From assembly GCA_947579665.1 (NCBI GenBank), contig OX388349.1, positions 24,646,459 to 24,710,458 of the forward strand: 64,000 nucleotides of DNA, given 5' to 3'. A program made the position numbers and the translations under genes. Shown here in pieces: positions 12,706-23,699 of this stretch (its first letter is position 1; the number at the start of each line of letters is the position of its first letter). The notes beneath the pieces were generated by a model. It was not told where the DNA came from. It ran no database searches and was given only the letters and a program-made list of their open reading frames with translations. The DNA is from Sympetrum striolatum. Taxonomy: Eukaryota; Arthropoda; Insecta; Odonata; Libellulidae.

Positions 12706-13540
12706 GTGAGTCTTACCTTATCATTTACTGCCAGTTATCATAAGACTACTTTAAATTAAAATAGAAGTAATATTTAGCTTCCTGTATATTTTTTGAGCAA
12801 AAATTCTTGAAGTTACTTTAAAATCTAGTAATATTGTTTCATATCCATGAGAGGTCCTGCTCATTTTTTGTGACTGGTTAATGAATACTCTTCATTAATC
12901 TGCATTGTTATTTATTTCTAGTTTATCAGTAAATTAATGAATGAACTTAGTTCCCATTATTTACTCTAAATGCTTTGATATAAAAATGTAGGATAATGTA
13001 GGGTTGCTACTTACAAAAGGGTTAATATGATGAGTTTGTATTGTTATTTACCCCATGATAGTAAGTTTGTATTAGCTCGAAAGAGGTCTTGTGTAGTCCA
13101 ACAAACTGGGTGGCTCAAAATAATTATCAAAATTTATTTGTAGGAGCTCATAGTCACAACTTGTATCAATAGCACTGATGTTGTGTATAGTCCAGCAATA
13201 AATCTAAATACGTCTAAAAATGTTGCCTATCATAAAAAATTTAATTTAAGGTTTGCCAAAGAAAATTAATGGAAAAGAAATATTTTAAGAGGACATTGAT
13301 CCCTCTCCACATTTTGATAAACATGGTCATTTAGACAGTAGGAACGCTCATGTCATTGCATTCTGTAGGACATCTTAAAGGTTTATTAAATATTGGAAAA
13401 ATAACTTATGTTGATAGATAATATCAATATTAATGTTACTTAACAAGAATATGCTGAGGGTATTGGTAAATGATAGGTTCTGGTGGAAGAAATGAAGGGA
13501 ACATGAAGTGAATGAGTGGGTCAGATATTAAGAGGGAAAG
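12706..13540. other. Non-coding stretch
   Basis: AT-rich sequence with no exon or repeat that could be supported. Confidence 0.4.
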
Positions 13541-13544
13541 CAAG

Positions 13545-15480
13545 AACAAAGTATATGATAATAACAATAATAATAATATTTATTACGGGTATATGCCCAA
13601 TTGCTCATAATATACAAATCATTAGTCTTTAAATAAATCAATGCGTAGAATAGCTACAAAAAATATGAATTAAGATTGCACAAAATGTAAAGAGAAAGAA
13701 AAAAAATAAAAATAATAATAATGATAATACTAACACATACAAATAGTAAGTAATATTACACTACAACATATATTATACAGAGCACAACAAAAGTTCAGTA
13801 CACTTATTCTTAAAAACAGGTAAGGACTCACTGTGTATGTCAACATTACTTATGAGAGAATTATGCAGGCGAAGGATCCTAGTTATTGGGGAGTTGAACG
13901 TAAAATTTCTTCTGCAGTATTTAATGTAGAATAATTTAGTACTTCTGGTGGAGAGAAAAGTGGTGTTAAAAGGTATCAAATTAATCAAAGGTGGACAATT
14001 TATTAGGTTGTTGCATAAATTGTGCAAGAACATCAACTCTGCAAGATGTCGTCTTACTAAGAGTGGAAGTAATATTTGCATCGTTTCAGTGTATGGCACA
14101 TCATATGCAGGAAAACCAGCATAATAATTAACAATTCTTAAAAAAATTTTCTGCGCCCTTTCAATACTGTTGGCATGATTATTATAATGGGGACTCCAAA
14201 CAATAGAGTTATATTCTAAGATAGGACGAACTAAAGATATGTATAAATTTCTTAACGTTTGGATATCTTTAAATTCTCTTGTAAATCTTGTAATGAAACC
14301 TAGCATACGAAGAGACTTGAAAATGATGGATAAAATATGGTTACCAAAAGACAAAGTTACATCAATAATAACTCCTAAGTCCTTCATAACAGATGTCCTA
14401 GGTATAACAACACCATTGAGGGAATAGTTGAAAAGGATGGGAGATCTCTTATGATGGAAAGAGATAACATTGCATTTTTGGATATTTAAGGACATTACAT
14501 TTTGAACACACCAATCAGATATTTTTAACTGACAATCATTAAGTTCCTGGCATTCAGTTGAGTTACGCACTACATTAAATATGTTAATACCATCTGCATA
14601 CATTAAATGTGAAATGGGAGATATAACATAGATTATGTCATTAATGAAGATCAAAAAAAGAACTGGCCCAAGGTGAGAGCCTTGTGGTACTCCTGAGAAC
14701 ACATCAAATACATGTGAGGTAGCAGATTTAAGTTTGACTAGTTGTTTGCGACCCGTTAAGTAGCTATGTAGCCATCTCAACATCATACGGTTAATACCAA
14801 GCAAGTTCAATTTATGTATCAAGATAGAATGATTCACCTTATCAAATGCTTTTGAAAAATCGGTATAAATTGCATCAATTTGGTAACTATCACCCAAAGC
14901 TTCAATAATGTAATTAGTGAACATTAACAAATTTGTTCGAGTTGACATACCTTGCCTGAAGCCATGTTGCTCAGGGACTAAAACATTTTTTAACAATAGT
15001 GCCAGTTTGTCAACAACTATACGTTCCATCAGTTTGGCTATAACAGACTGAATAGTTACTGGACGATAGTTAGAAATATCACATTTATCATTAGACTTAT
15101 GAATAGGAACTGTATAACTAGTTTTCAAGATATCAGGGAAAGATCCATCTCTGAAAGACATATTAATGTGAATATAAAGGGGATATGACAAAGCAGAATG
15201 ACAATTTTTTAATAACGAGGGGGGAACATTGTCAGGTCCGCAAACTTTACCTGCATCAAGGCCTTTCAATTTACCAATTATTTCATTGACAGTCACTGAT
15301 AAAGGGGAAAAGCTAATTTCATAGGGAAAATTACAATGTGGTAGAACGTTAGGGTGGTCGTTGGGATAAACACCAGAAAAATGATTAGCTAATAGTTCTG
15401 CGATTGACTCATGGTTTTTGCCAACTGAATCATTTAGGAACATTCTTTTTGGTAAAAAACTATCCTTGCATAAAGAGTAA
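13545..15480 (-). mobile_element. 5'-truncated CR1/Jockey-group LINE
   Basis: The element runs right to left. It is cut off near 15480, keeps the RT half of ORF2, and ends in a 3'UTR with a short hairpin at 13587-13598 followed by an ATT-type microsatellite (13557-13585). The 5' break abuts a fragment of the inverted-repeat family also seen at 26887, so it inserted into that element. Confidence 0.85.
13773..15443 (-). pseudogene. LINE reverse transcriptase (ORF2 C-terminal part), catalytic motif mutated
   Basis: A 556-codon open frame on the minus strand encodes a non-LTR reverse transcriptase. Visible landmarks in order are GPDNVPPSLLKN, ISNYRPVTIQS, EQHGFRQGMST, YTDFSKAFDKVNH, SGVPQGSHLGP and LMYADGINIF. 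The last should be the Y/F-A-D-D metal-binding site; the second Asp is Gly, so the enzyme should be inactive although the frame is otherwise open. The endonuclease domain is missing. It is related to the LINE at 29.5-33.9 kb, sharing the same motif order and spacing. Confidence 0.88.
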
Positions 15481-15483
15481 AAA

Positions 15484-15545
15484 TTCTTACCTGAAAAATC
15501 AAGGTGCGTCTTATGTGCTGGTGCGTATTATAGGCCGGGAAATAC
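15484..15545 (-). mobile_element. Terminal fragment of inverted-repeat element family
   Basis: Its reverse complement closely matches the left end of the element at 26887, including GTATTTCCCGGCCTATAA and the downstream TTGATTTTTCAGGTAAG. It is the piece left on the 5' side of the truncated LINE. Confidence 0.75.
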
Positions 15546-16637
15546 TATATCAAAAGTTGGAAAATCATGAAAATGTAGTCCTTTTATGGAATTCTTTATC
15601 CAAACATAAGGTAATAAGCTAATTTTACCCTTAATTAGTAAATATCTCCACTAGTCAGTATGATGCAAAGTGAAGCATTTCCTTCAATAAAACAAACCAT
15701 TTAAGATATTACATCCAAACTTTTGTTTTGTGAATATATTTACTATGTAATGATAATCTGAGAATTGCATTAATTCTAACAAATTAATAGTATGTAATTT
15801 TAGCTGTTTTACCAAAATAACAGAATTAAATTTAAATAATTATCTAATAAGAATTTTAATGATTTTTTAAGCATGTTTATATAAAGTAATTCATTTAAAC
15901 AAACTATAAAGAATGATGTTTAATTTTTATATTTATATTCATATCCTGTATTTGCTAAGAATTAATTTTTCATTGAAAGATTAGTAAAAGTGCTGAATTA
16001 GTTCTGAATTGGGATTTATTTGACATATAAATTATACGTAATCATGAAAACGTTGGTAGCCCTGTTTTTAGGAGTTTCTAGCTATTCTTCATTTTCAAGA
16101 ATCTTTGCGGAATGCATTGTTGGGAAAGCTTAGTTACGCCACGGCTCCCAACAATGGCTCATACTTTGTAATACTTGCGAGGGATATTGTTGTTGACTTC
16201 GCCTAGGAACGAGGGGAAGTGGTATTTTTTTGTAAGCCTTAAGAGTGCCAAAGCGATGCCAATTAGAAAAACGTTTTGTAGTTTGGATAATTGAACACAT
16301 CAATATCTCCAATTTGAGTTTCAATGAGGTGTTGACTCGTCCGTTAAAACTGAGAATCTTCGACTTACCTTGTTTTAAATCTAATTTTAAGTATATGGCC
16401 ATAAAGATAGCTCAATTAAATTTTTGTGGTGAATAGTTAATGACTTGGGGAAGTTTTTAGAGTAGTCAGCAAAATATTTTTTATGTCAAGTTTTTTTTTA
16501 AATTGGCCTCAAATATTTTGATCAAATTCATCACGTCACATTTTTTGAAATTTGAAGTTTTACTCTGACAGAATGGAAGCAGCTGTGAGAAAAGATGAAA
16601 TCAATCAAGGAAGCTTTGACTTTGTGGAACTCCATCC
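15546..16637. other. Non-coding stretch
   Basis: No recognisable gene. Short frames at 16130-16436 on both strands overlap each other and have no motif. Confidence 0.4.
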
Positions 16638-16816
16638 TAATAAATGGGTGGAAATAACTGTGCAAAATTCCACTTTAAAAGTTTTTAATACCGCGACCGA
16701 TTTCGGACGTTAGTCCATAATCAGGCGATGAGTTAACAGAATAACATCCGAAACCGGTCGCGGTATTAAAAAATTATAAAATGGAATTTTGCACAGTTAT
16801 TTCCACCCATTTATTA
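16638..16816. mobile_element. 179 bp hairpin MITE
   Basis: Arms 16638-16711 and 16745-16816 are inverted copies, starting TAATAAATGGGTGGAAATAA. Inner parts read ACCGCGACCGATTTCGG and CCGAAACCGGTCGCGGT. The whole would form a long hairpin. No coding sequence. Confidence 0.85.
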
Positions 16817-17470
16817 TGTGAGAAAAAATATTATTGCGTCAGTTGAAGCAACTATTCTGTTATTCTAGTGGAAAATACTAACTCTGTATCTTAAATCTTT
16901 AAGTTGCCATGGGAAAAATGTCTTGAAAGTCGCGGTTTTTACAAAAAAATACAAAAAAATTTGTAACTCAAAATGAATGAAAAGCTGATCCCCAAAATGG
17001 GGTTATTTGGGTAGCCAAAGAGGAGCTCTACCCCTGTTCTTCCGATTATAACTACTTTTTGGGACACCCTGTATATTTAGAAATGTTTATTAATATTGAC
17101 TACTAGTTTAAAATGTTATTCATATGTCCCAAATTTAGTCTGATACAAATTTTCTTTAATAAATAATACTTTCATGGATTGGTAATACTAATAAGGATTA
17201 CTTATACCATTTTGAAAAATGTTTCTGATTCATTTACCATGGTTAAAAACTCCTAAACAGAAAGGTAAAAAAAATTCTAAATTTATTTTTGTCCCAAATT
17301 TTGACCTTTTTCCTAAAAGGAGTGAAAGCAATTTGAATTATTTTCTGACAGATGACATTTAAAACTAAAAAAAATGTAATTTGCTTTCCCAAGTCAAAGC
17401 ATGTTAGTTTTCAATAAGTGAACAGTGCCATTGTAGGCACTTCCTGTTGGTGTGTTAGCTCTGTGCCTTG

Positions 17471-17733
17471 CAGTAGCGGATCCAGGGGGGGGGGGGCTAT
17501 GGGGGCTGTAGCCCCCCCCAGAAGTCACAGTAAAAAAAATGTATCATCGTTCATACTATTGAGATGTGAAGAAAATATTGTTTATCTACAACGATAGATA
17601 ATAATAAGCATAATTCAAATATGTATACTGAGTTTAATTTGATAAAATTACTTACAAAAATCTATAAATAGAAAATGAATCTTTAATCCCAACTCTCAAG
17701 CACCCCCCACACTCAATCCTAGGTCCGCCACTG
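17471..17733. mobile_element. hAT-type MITE with 8 bp target duplication
   Basis: Terminal inverted repeats are CAGTAGCGGATCCAGG on the left and CCTAGGTCCGCCACTG on the right. They are flanked by a perfect 8 bp direct repeat GTGCCTTG (17463-17470 and 17734-17741). An 8 bp duplication and CAG/CTG ends are typical of hAT elements. The interior is non-coding, with a G-run at the left end. Confidence 0.9.
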
Positions 17734-17741
17734 GTGCCTTG

Positions 17742-18410
17742 CATACCTTGCCTAAATAAGGCACTGGAGCTCTTATTTGGTCTTTACCAAGTAATTATAC
17801 ACACCTAAAATAAACTTTCAGGTCTTATTCTTTACACTTCTGCTGCAAATGATGGAAAAATTATTTCTCCTCAGATCATGCACAGGTAATTACTTACTAG
17901 CCACTCCCAAGTCATAATAACTTCCAGCATGAGTCAATAAAAATCGAAAGGAATTAAGCATCAGGATCTCTGGTCCATTGAGTGCCCTTATTTCCCTTTT
18001 TTGGAAATATTTGGTCTCCAATTTCTTAGGATGCCTTACTTCTTGTTGTGAAGATATTTTGTCACTGAGAGGCCAAGTTATACAAGAAATGAAGGAATCA
18101 TTAATAATTTAAATGGAAGGGAATTCGTTACTTCCTGAAAAATAAATAAAATGAATAGAGGTAGCAGGATTCAAGTTACTTATGTAAGTGCCTGAGAATA
18201 TGTTACAATCTTTGTGAAATGTGTTTCTGAATGTAGTATTATACAAACTGACCTACTTCTTGTAAAATCACAGTTGTGCCTTTGTCATCATCATAATCAT
18301 TTCTTGGGCGTGATCACGGTTCTCCATAACTAGTGCACTTGTTTCATCACTATTTTTCAATTACACTCATTTGAGCGAAAACGTGATTGTTCTTCTTCAA
18401 ATTTTGTCAG
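17742..18410. other. Intronic or intergenic sequence upstream of ArgRS exons
   Basis: No exon recognised. It ends in a pyrimidine-rich tract leading to the acceptor at 18409-18410. Confidence 0.35.
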
Positions 18411-18652
18411 GTAAGCCAGGAACACTGGACTGTCTCCTGAAGATCTGAAAGAAGCTGCAAAAACCACACCTGTTTCACTTGATTATGAAAAGGAATGGAA
18501 ACTTGGGAAAGTTCTCCTCAGATTCCCTGATATTCTTATGAGGGTCACTCGAGACCTTCTTCTCCATCAGCTTTGTGAATACCTGTATGAAATATCTACA
18601 ACCTTCACCGAATTTTATGATGCTTGTTACTGCATTGAAAAAAATTCCTCTG
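18411..18652 (+). CDS. RARS1: Cytosolic arginyl-tRNA synthetase, penultimate coding exon
   Basis: The frame encodes the C-terminal anticodon-binding helical domain of class Ia ArgRS, which charges tRNA-Arg in the cytosol. Landmarks in order are ARNTGLSPEDLKEAAK, DYEKEWKLGKVLLRFPDIL, LLLHQLCEYLYEI and TTFTEFYDACYCIEK, all typical of the animal enzyme. The donor GTGAGT is at 18653 and the exon ends in phase 1. The 5' border is awkward: with the best acceptor (TTTTGTCAG to 18410) the codon just before the conserved block is TAA (18412-18414). Using an AG at 18414-18415 or 18418-18419 would avoid it. No earlier ArgRS exon was recognised upstream, so this may be the end of a long gene or a stranded fragment. 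Confidence 0.8.
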
Positions 18653-19235
18653 GTGAGTTTATTTTCTTTGTAATTTTCAGCCCCACATTGAATGATTATT
18701 GTCTCTTACTTAACGCTAGAAGGACTAGCACTAGTTTTGCTCTATCTAGAAGCACTAGAAGTGGTCATTTGACCACTTTGTGTCTCAATACCGGTCAGAT
18801 TGCTTCTTTGCATTTTGAAGGAGTTAGTTTATCTTAGGCATATCTATATACTTAAATTACTGTTTTTCACGGATCGATAGTTTATAAACCAAAATTTCTA
18901 GATACTGCAAAGAGTTCATTATTTTTGCTGTATAAGGTTCTGAATTATAATCACGCTCTTCTCAAGTACCATTTAAACATCATTTATATGGTTATTAATG
19001 TAATATATTATTCAACTATAAATATTTGAAGGTGAATGTTTATAAAACAGAGAAAAAGTTAAATTTTGACCAAGTCAACAAGTTTAATAAAATAAAAAAT
19101 ATTTAACTTCAAAAAATGTTTAAGTAAAATGCTAAAAGTGAGATTTCATTTATTAAAAATTTTCTTTCATATAAGGGTAACTGTGAAAACGATTTCTTTT
19201 TTCTGTGTTTCTGATCATTACTTTCTATTTTGCAG

Positions 19236-19324
19236 GAAAGATTGTGAAAGTGAATATTGGTGGAATTCTACTTTGTGAAGCCACTGCGCTCGTGATGGTA
19301 AAGTTGTTTGATATTAAGGATTGA
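19236..19324 (+). CDS. RARS1: Arginyl-tRNA synthetase last exon, C-terminus frameshifted
   Basis: Acceptor TTTTGCAG to 19235, phase 1, joins exactly to the previous exon. It encodes GKIVKVN and LLCEATA, the conserved strand and helix before the ArgRS C-terminus, then stops at TGA 19322-19324 after FDIKD. In the next frame bases 19318-19344 read GLKPVSKM-stop, the usual C-terminal tail of the animal enzyme. One base is therefore missing in the leucine codon at 19316-19317. This is either a real lesion, pointing to a pseudogene, or a sequencing error. The reading-frame facts are direct; the family tail is from memory. Confidence 0.8.
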
Positions 19325-19344
19325 AGCCAGTGTCAAAGATGTGA

Positions 19345-20990
19345 AATGGGGACCCTCTCATTAATTTTTTTACAATTTATTCAGAAATTTTCAACCCTAA
19401 TTTTTGAAGAAATTGTATTTAGTTCAAGTTTATATGTAAATTTATAGATCTTTTGAAAGTTTATGAAATTATTGTAATAAAACATCACTATGCTGAATTC
19501 AAGTGTGATTTTTAAGACATTAACCATAAAAATTATAGTTTCAGGTTATTATTTCAGCTTTCTACTTTCCTGGCAGTTTATTTTTTTCTTGCTATCTCTT
19601 TTACTTCTACTATCTACCTTTTCTGACTATCTCTATTACTAATCATCGAATTTAGGATATTTTTGTGTGAACCTAATATTACCATTATTACCTGGTTTAA
19701 AGTTATAATATGTCTGATAACTTTAAGAAAATTACCTAAAGATTCTGATTAACCTTCTTAGTGCTGACCTGTTTCCTGGAGTAGTAGCGATAAATGCAGA
19801 GAGAAAATAAGTAAAATGTAGCACCTTAGAGGAAAAAAAAAAACAATTTGAAGTTGCTATTTTAGTTATTCAGATGAGGTTTTTAAACTTACATTTAATA
19901 TGAATCACTTAATAATAATCTGCTTCATTCTAGACTTCTGAAAACAATATGAAATTTTTACAGTATCATAAAGTTAAACAATATTTTTTTAGAAATAATG
20001 TTTTGATTTTGACACTCAGTAGTAATAGATACTGTACCATATTTACTTGAAATCCATCAGATGTACAACTTACCCCAAAATCGGAGTGATGGAAATTGAA
20101 ATATCATTTACCCGCAAAGCACACATGCTATTGAAACATCCATGCCAAACCTCCTATCTTGTATGGAGAATTTATAGATATTAACTAGATAAAATTTGAA
20201 TAATATAGAAAGATTATTTAACTTTATTTTTCACTCTAAAAAAGGAAGAAACAGTATTGACAGTAGCCAATAATTATTATCTATGTTCATCGTCAACATA
20301 TTAACTGTCAGGGGGGGTTTCTGCAATGAAGTTGGAATCACTTTTGTCGTTGGCAGCATTGTCAAAAATAATATTATCTTCACTTCCATCAAGTATATCA
20401 TTTCTTAAAAGCTTTTGCAACTATTGATGCTGGAGTGGCTTAATAATGAGTCTAAATTTGACTAGGTTAGCTCGAATATTAAGCAAAATAGAACCAAAAT
20501 ACTGAAAATTTTGCAAAAATGCGCAGTTTTTGCTGATTTTTTGTAAACTGCCGGAGAAAATGAAATTTTTGTTAAATATTTAGAAACAGCTCGTTGAGAT
20601 CTTCAAAATTAGTCCAAATTCGACTATGTTTATTTGAATTTAAAGCATAATAGGGTAAAAAAACTGTACATAACTTTGCATAAAACTGAAGCACTCAGGA
20701 ATCTTACGATGACTGTAATACCAAAAGTTGCCTCCGAAAGAAACTGTAGAATTTTCAGTAGTATATCATCTCACTTTGGAAGAGTGGTTATTTTGCATTG
20801 ACACAAATGGGTAATGCCTATGAGAATACTATTTGGTTGTATATGCCATATGCTTATGCGGCAGAAGAAAATTGGACATACATATTGTCGTGCGAAACCA
20901 TGAGAAGGGGTGGATGACCGCAGATTTAATGGTTGTCAATAGTATGGGAATGTCGTCTGCCATATTAAATTTATCGCCATATTTATTTTT
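19345..20990. other. Non-coding stretch after ArgRS
   Basis: AT-rich sequence with no supported gene. A TACCATATTTACTTGAAATC block at 20036 faintly resembles the ends of the TA-flanked inverted-repeat elements. Confidence 0.35.
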
Positions 20991-21462
20991 AAAGAAAGAT
21001 TAACAAAGATCATTACATTACAAAACATACATTACATACATATTTCAATTTTTTACATAAAACCAATATGGCTTTGCAGAGTCCAAAGGAGGACTCATCT
21101 GCAAGTGCCAGCTTTGCATACAAAAGTATGCAAGGCTGGCATACTTTTGTAAGCAACGCTGGCACTAAGACGTGTACTTTTACTATAATTATACTATGTA
21201 CATTTACTATATTATACTATGTATATTACCTATAATTTTTTAAAATGTAATTAAATAGGGAGATAAATGTGTAGATTGTGGACAGATGTATATATTTAAG
21301 ATAATACAGGTCATTTTTTTTGTAAATTTACACCGATTTTGTATGCACATGCAGACGAGTCCTCCTTTGGACTCTGCAAGACCATATTGGTTTTATGTAA
21401 AAAATTGAAGTATGTATATAACGTATGTTTTGTAATGTAATGATCTTTGTAAATCTCTCTTT
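20991..21462. repeat. Inverted dimer of a LINE 3' tail
   Basis: Arms 20991-21103 (minus) and 21351-21462 (plus) are about 112 bp inverted copies. Each contains the hairpin GAGTCC-TCCTTT-GGACTC and the block CATATTGG. The plus copy runs into an ATT microsatellite near 21555, as LINE 3' ends do. The spacer has an extra palindrome at 21106-21141 (TGCCAGC...GCTGGCA). Confidence 0.8.
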
Positions 21463-22120
21463 TATTTTTTTACATAGAATTTTCTTTAATGAGTTTTTAA
21501 TATTTCTTGTAAAAAATATTTCTTGTAAAATATATTTCTTGTAAATAAATTCTTACTATTATTATTATTCATACACAAACAAAACAAAAATCATTAAATT
21601 GCTATGCCACAAAAAGAGAAAATACAACATAGATGTTGATGGAATATACAAATATGTTAAAGTCTTGCGAGTTGATAAATTATTTAGATATACTGTGTAA
21701 ATTGATAATTATTACTCAAATAATTTTAAAACAGAAAGAAACTACAATATTCTCCAGAGTTTGAGGCCAAAAAAGCTGTTTTAAATAATTATCCCTTGTA
21801 CCAGTTATGGTAGAAACTCTTTTGAATATATAATACCGACAGAATTTAACAAATTTCCATTAGAATTATTAAATATGTATTCCATTAGGTGTGTGAAAGT
21901 GGAAATTAAAAAAACAGGCTAATTAATGTCTCAACCTAAGCTGTTTATTGCAAACTCTTTGTGTATTAACCTTTGGATCCCTTAATTGTATTTTAACATG
22001 CACTGTGTGTTTGTAATTGATATATGGATGTATTTAACTGTAATTTTAATATTTTTTGGTACTCTACACCTTTTAAACTCTTCTTTTTACATTCCTATAA
22101 TTTTACTGTAGATTACCCAA

Positions 22121-22290
22121 ATGGAACCTGCTGACAAGCATTTTGCTTAGCAGGACCTGACTGTTCTGTTTCTATGTAAGTTTGAGCTGTGTATGATAAC
22201 CTATTTTTTGTATTTTTTTACATTGTTGGTTATTGTACTGTTGAATGTTAAATTGTATTGAATAAATTGTATTATTATTATTAAAAAAAT
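22121..22290 (+). mobile_element. LINE 3' tail with stem-loop and ATT tail
   Basis: The stem-loop CCTGCT-GAC-AAGC / GCTT-AGCAGG lies at 22127-22154. It is followed about 110 bases later by GAATAAATTG and a short ATT run (22271-22281). It is the 3' end of a copy whose coding part is not seen here. Confidence 0.6.
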
Positions 22291-22305
22291 ATTATTATAA
22301 TTATT

Positions 22306-22689
22306 TTGCAGTCCCTAATAGTTACACAAAATAGGCTAATTCGATATGTTGGCTCACAATTCATTCCCAGTCATAACACAAAAATGCTATACAGCAAATT
22401 AAATCTTTTACCTATAAAATACCTACTCTTTTACAGCCTGCTTACAGAAAATTACTTCTCCAATAAGCACAAGGAAAAATTTGCTACAAAACATGGCATG
22501 ATAGGGAGAGATAGATTGAGGTATGATGTACCAAGTTATTATAATATGTATGGCGAGAAGCGACTTGATGTCATAATGCCTATGTTATTTAATGACTTAC
22601 CTTATAACCTACATTTAATAAATACTATGTCTAACGTAAAGAAAGATATCAAAAAATATTTCCTTCAAAAATTTTGTACTGAATTTTGA
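22306..22689 (+). pseudogene. C-terminal part of a LINE ORF2 (5'-truncated copy)
   Basis: 127 codons on the plus strand match the region downstream of the RT in CR1/RTE-like LINEs: LQ/TQNRLIRYV, a middle LNLLPIKYLLFYSLL block and a terminal FLQKFC. The ATG is only a convenience; the true ORF2 start is missing because the copy begins right after the previous ATT tail. The stop is at 22687-22689. It is not closely related to the LINE at 29.5-33.9 kb. Confidence 0.65.
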
Positions 22690-22719
22690 GAAACATATAA
22701 CAGATCCATTATGTATGTA

Positions 22720-22796
22720 CACTCCTGGCCAAAATTAATGCAGCACCGGCCGTTAGAATTGCTAGGGAGATGCTGCGTTAATTTTGGCCAGGAGTG
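22720..22796. mobile_element. 77 bp Tc1/mariner-type mini-MITE
   Basis: Inverted ends CACTCCTGGCCAAAATTAA and its exact complement, with TA on both sides (22718-22719, 22797-22798). It is inserted in the 3'UTR of the LINE copy at 22306. Confidence 0.85.
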
Positions 22797-23189
22797 TACA
22801 TACTATGATATATGTCAAATTGTATTGAGTTGATTTTGTATATTTATTGCTCTAACTATGGATGTTAATTATTGTATCTAAGTTTATATCTGCTGTTGTA
22901 ACTTGTGATTTTATATATAATGCTTTCTATAGTCTTGTGAATTCATAATTAGTATATGTTCTATGTTTGTTGTGAATCATTATATAAATGCTGAATTTGA
23001 TATTGATTTTCATATTAGAATTAGTGCAATAGTCAAGTAGATGCAGTATTTACAATTTTGGAATCGTAAGTAGTTTTTTGTGATTGTTTTTGTAAACTTA
23101 ATACTTAATTTTGTTAGAAACATTTGTAATTGTTTTTCATCATTAATTTAAGCAATGCTCCATGTTTTAAATAATTTGTAATCTTAGGC

Positions 23190-23410
23190 TTGTGGTTATT
23201 TAACCTGGCACCTCCTGAAGAGCCTACATTCTGGCTCAGGAGGACCAAAAAGATGAATATTTACAATCCTGTTTCTTGAACTTAAATGTTATGTAAATTA
23301 ATTTGTAAGCCATTCACAGGCAGGGCGTATTATTTACATTGCATTATTGTATTTTGAATTTTCTGAATAAATTACTTTGAAATTGTTATTATTATCATTG
23401 ATATTATTAT
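23190..23410 (+). mobile_element. 3' end of the LINE copy starting at 22306
   Basis: The stem-loop CCTCCT-GAA-GAGCC / GGCTC-AGGAGG is at 23211-23243. GAATAAATTACTTTG and an ATT-rich tail follow (23383-23411). Confidence 0.65.
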
Positions 23411-23414
23411 TCTC

Positions 23415-23690
23415 AGGAAAACTCAGGAACCACCTGAAGAGCCAATTATTGGCTCAGGTCGCTCAGGTGGACCTTAAAGTATATCCTGAAAATGAATTTT
23501 AATCTCCCGTATATTACAGTATTATTATTGTATTTTTTTATTCTTGTATTTTTTTCATGTATACTACTGATTTAATTTAATGTACTTATTAAAATGCTGT
23601 GAATTATAAAAAAATGATATTATTATTATTGATATTGTTATTATTATTGATATTATTATTAATGATATTATTATTGTCATTATCATCAAA
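23415..23690 (+). mobile_element. Third LINE 3' tail of the same type
   Basis: The stem-loop CCACCT-GAA-GAGCC pairs with GCTC-AGGTGG (23430-23470) and ends in a long ATT/GATATT microsatellite (23615-23690). Only the 3' end is present. Confidence 0.65.
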
Positions 23691-23699
23691 AAAAGGTAC

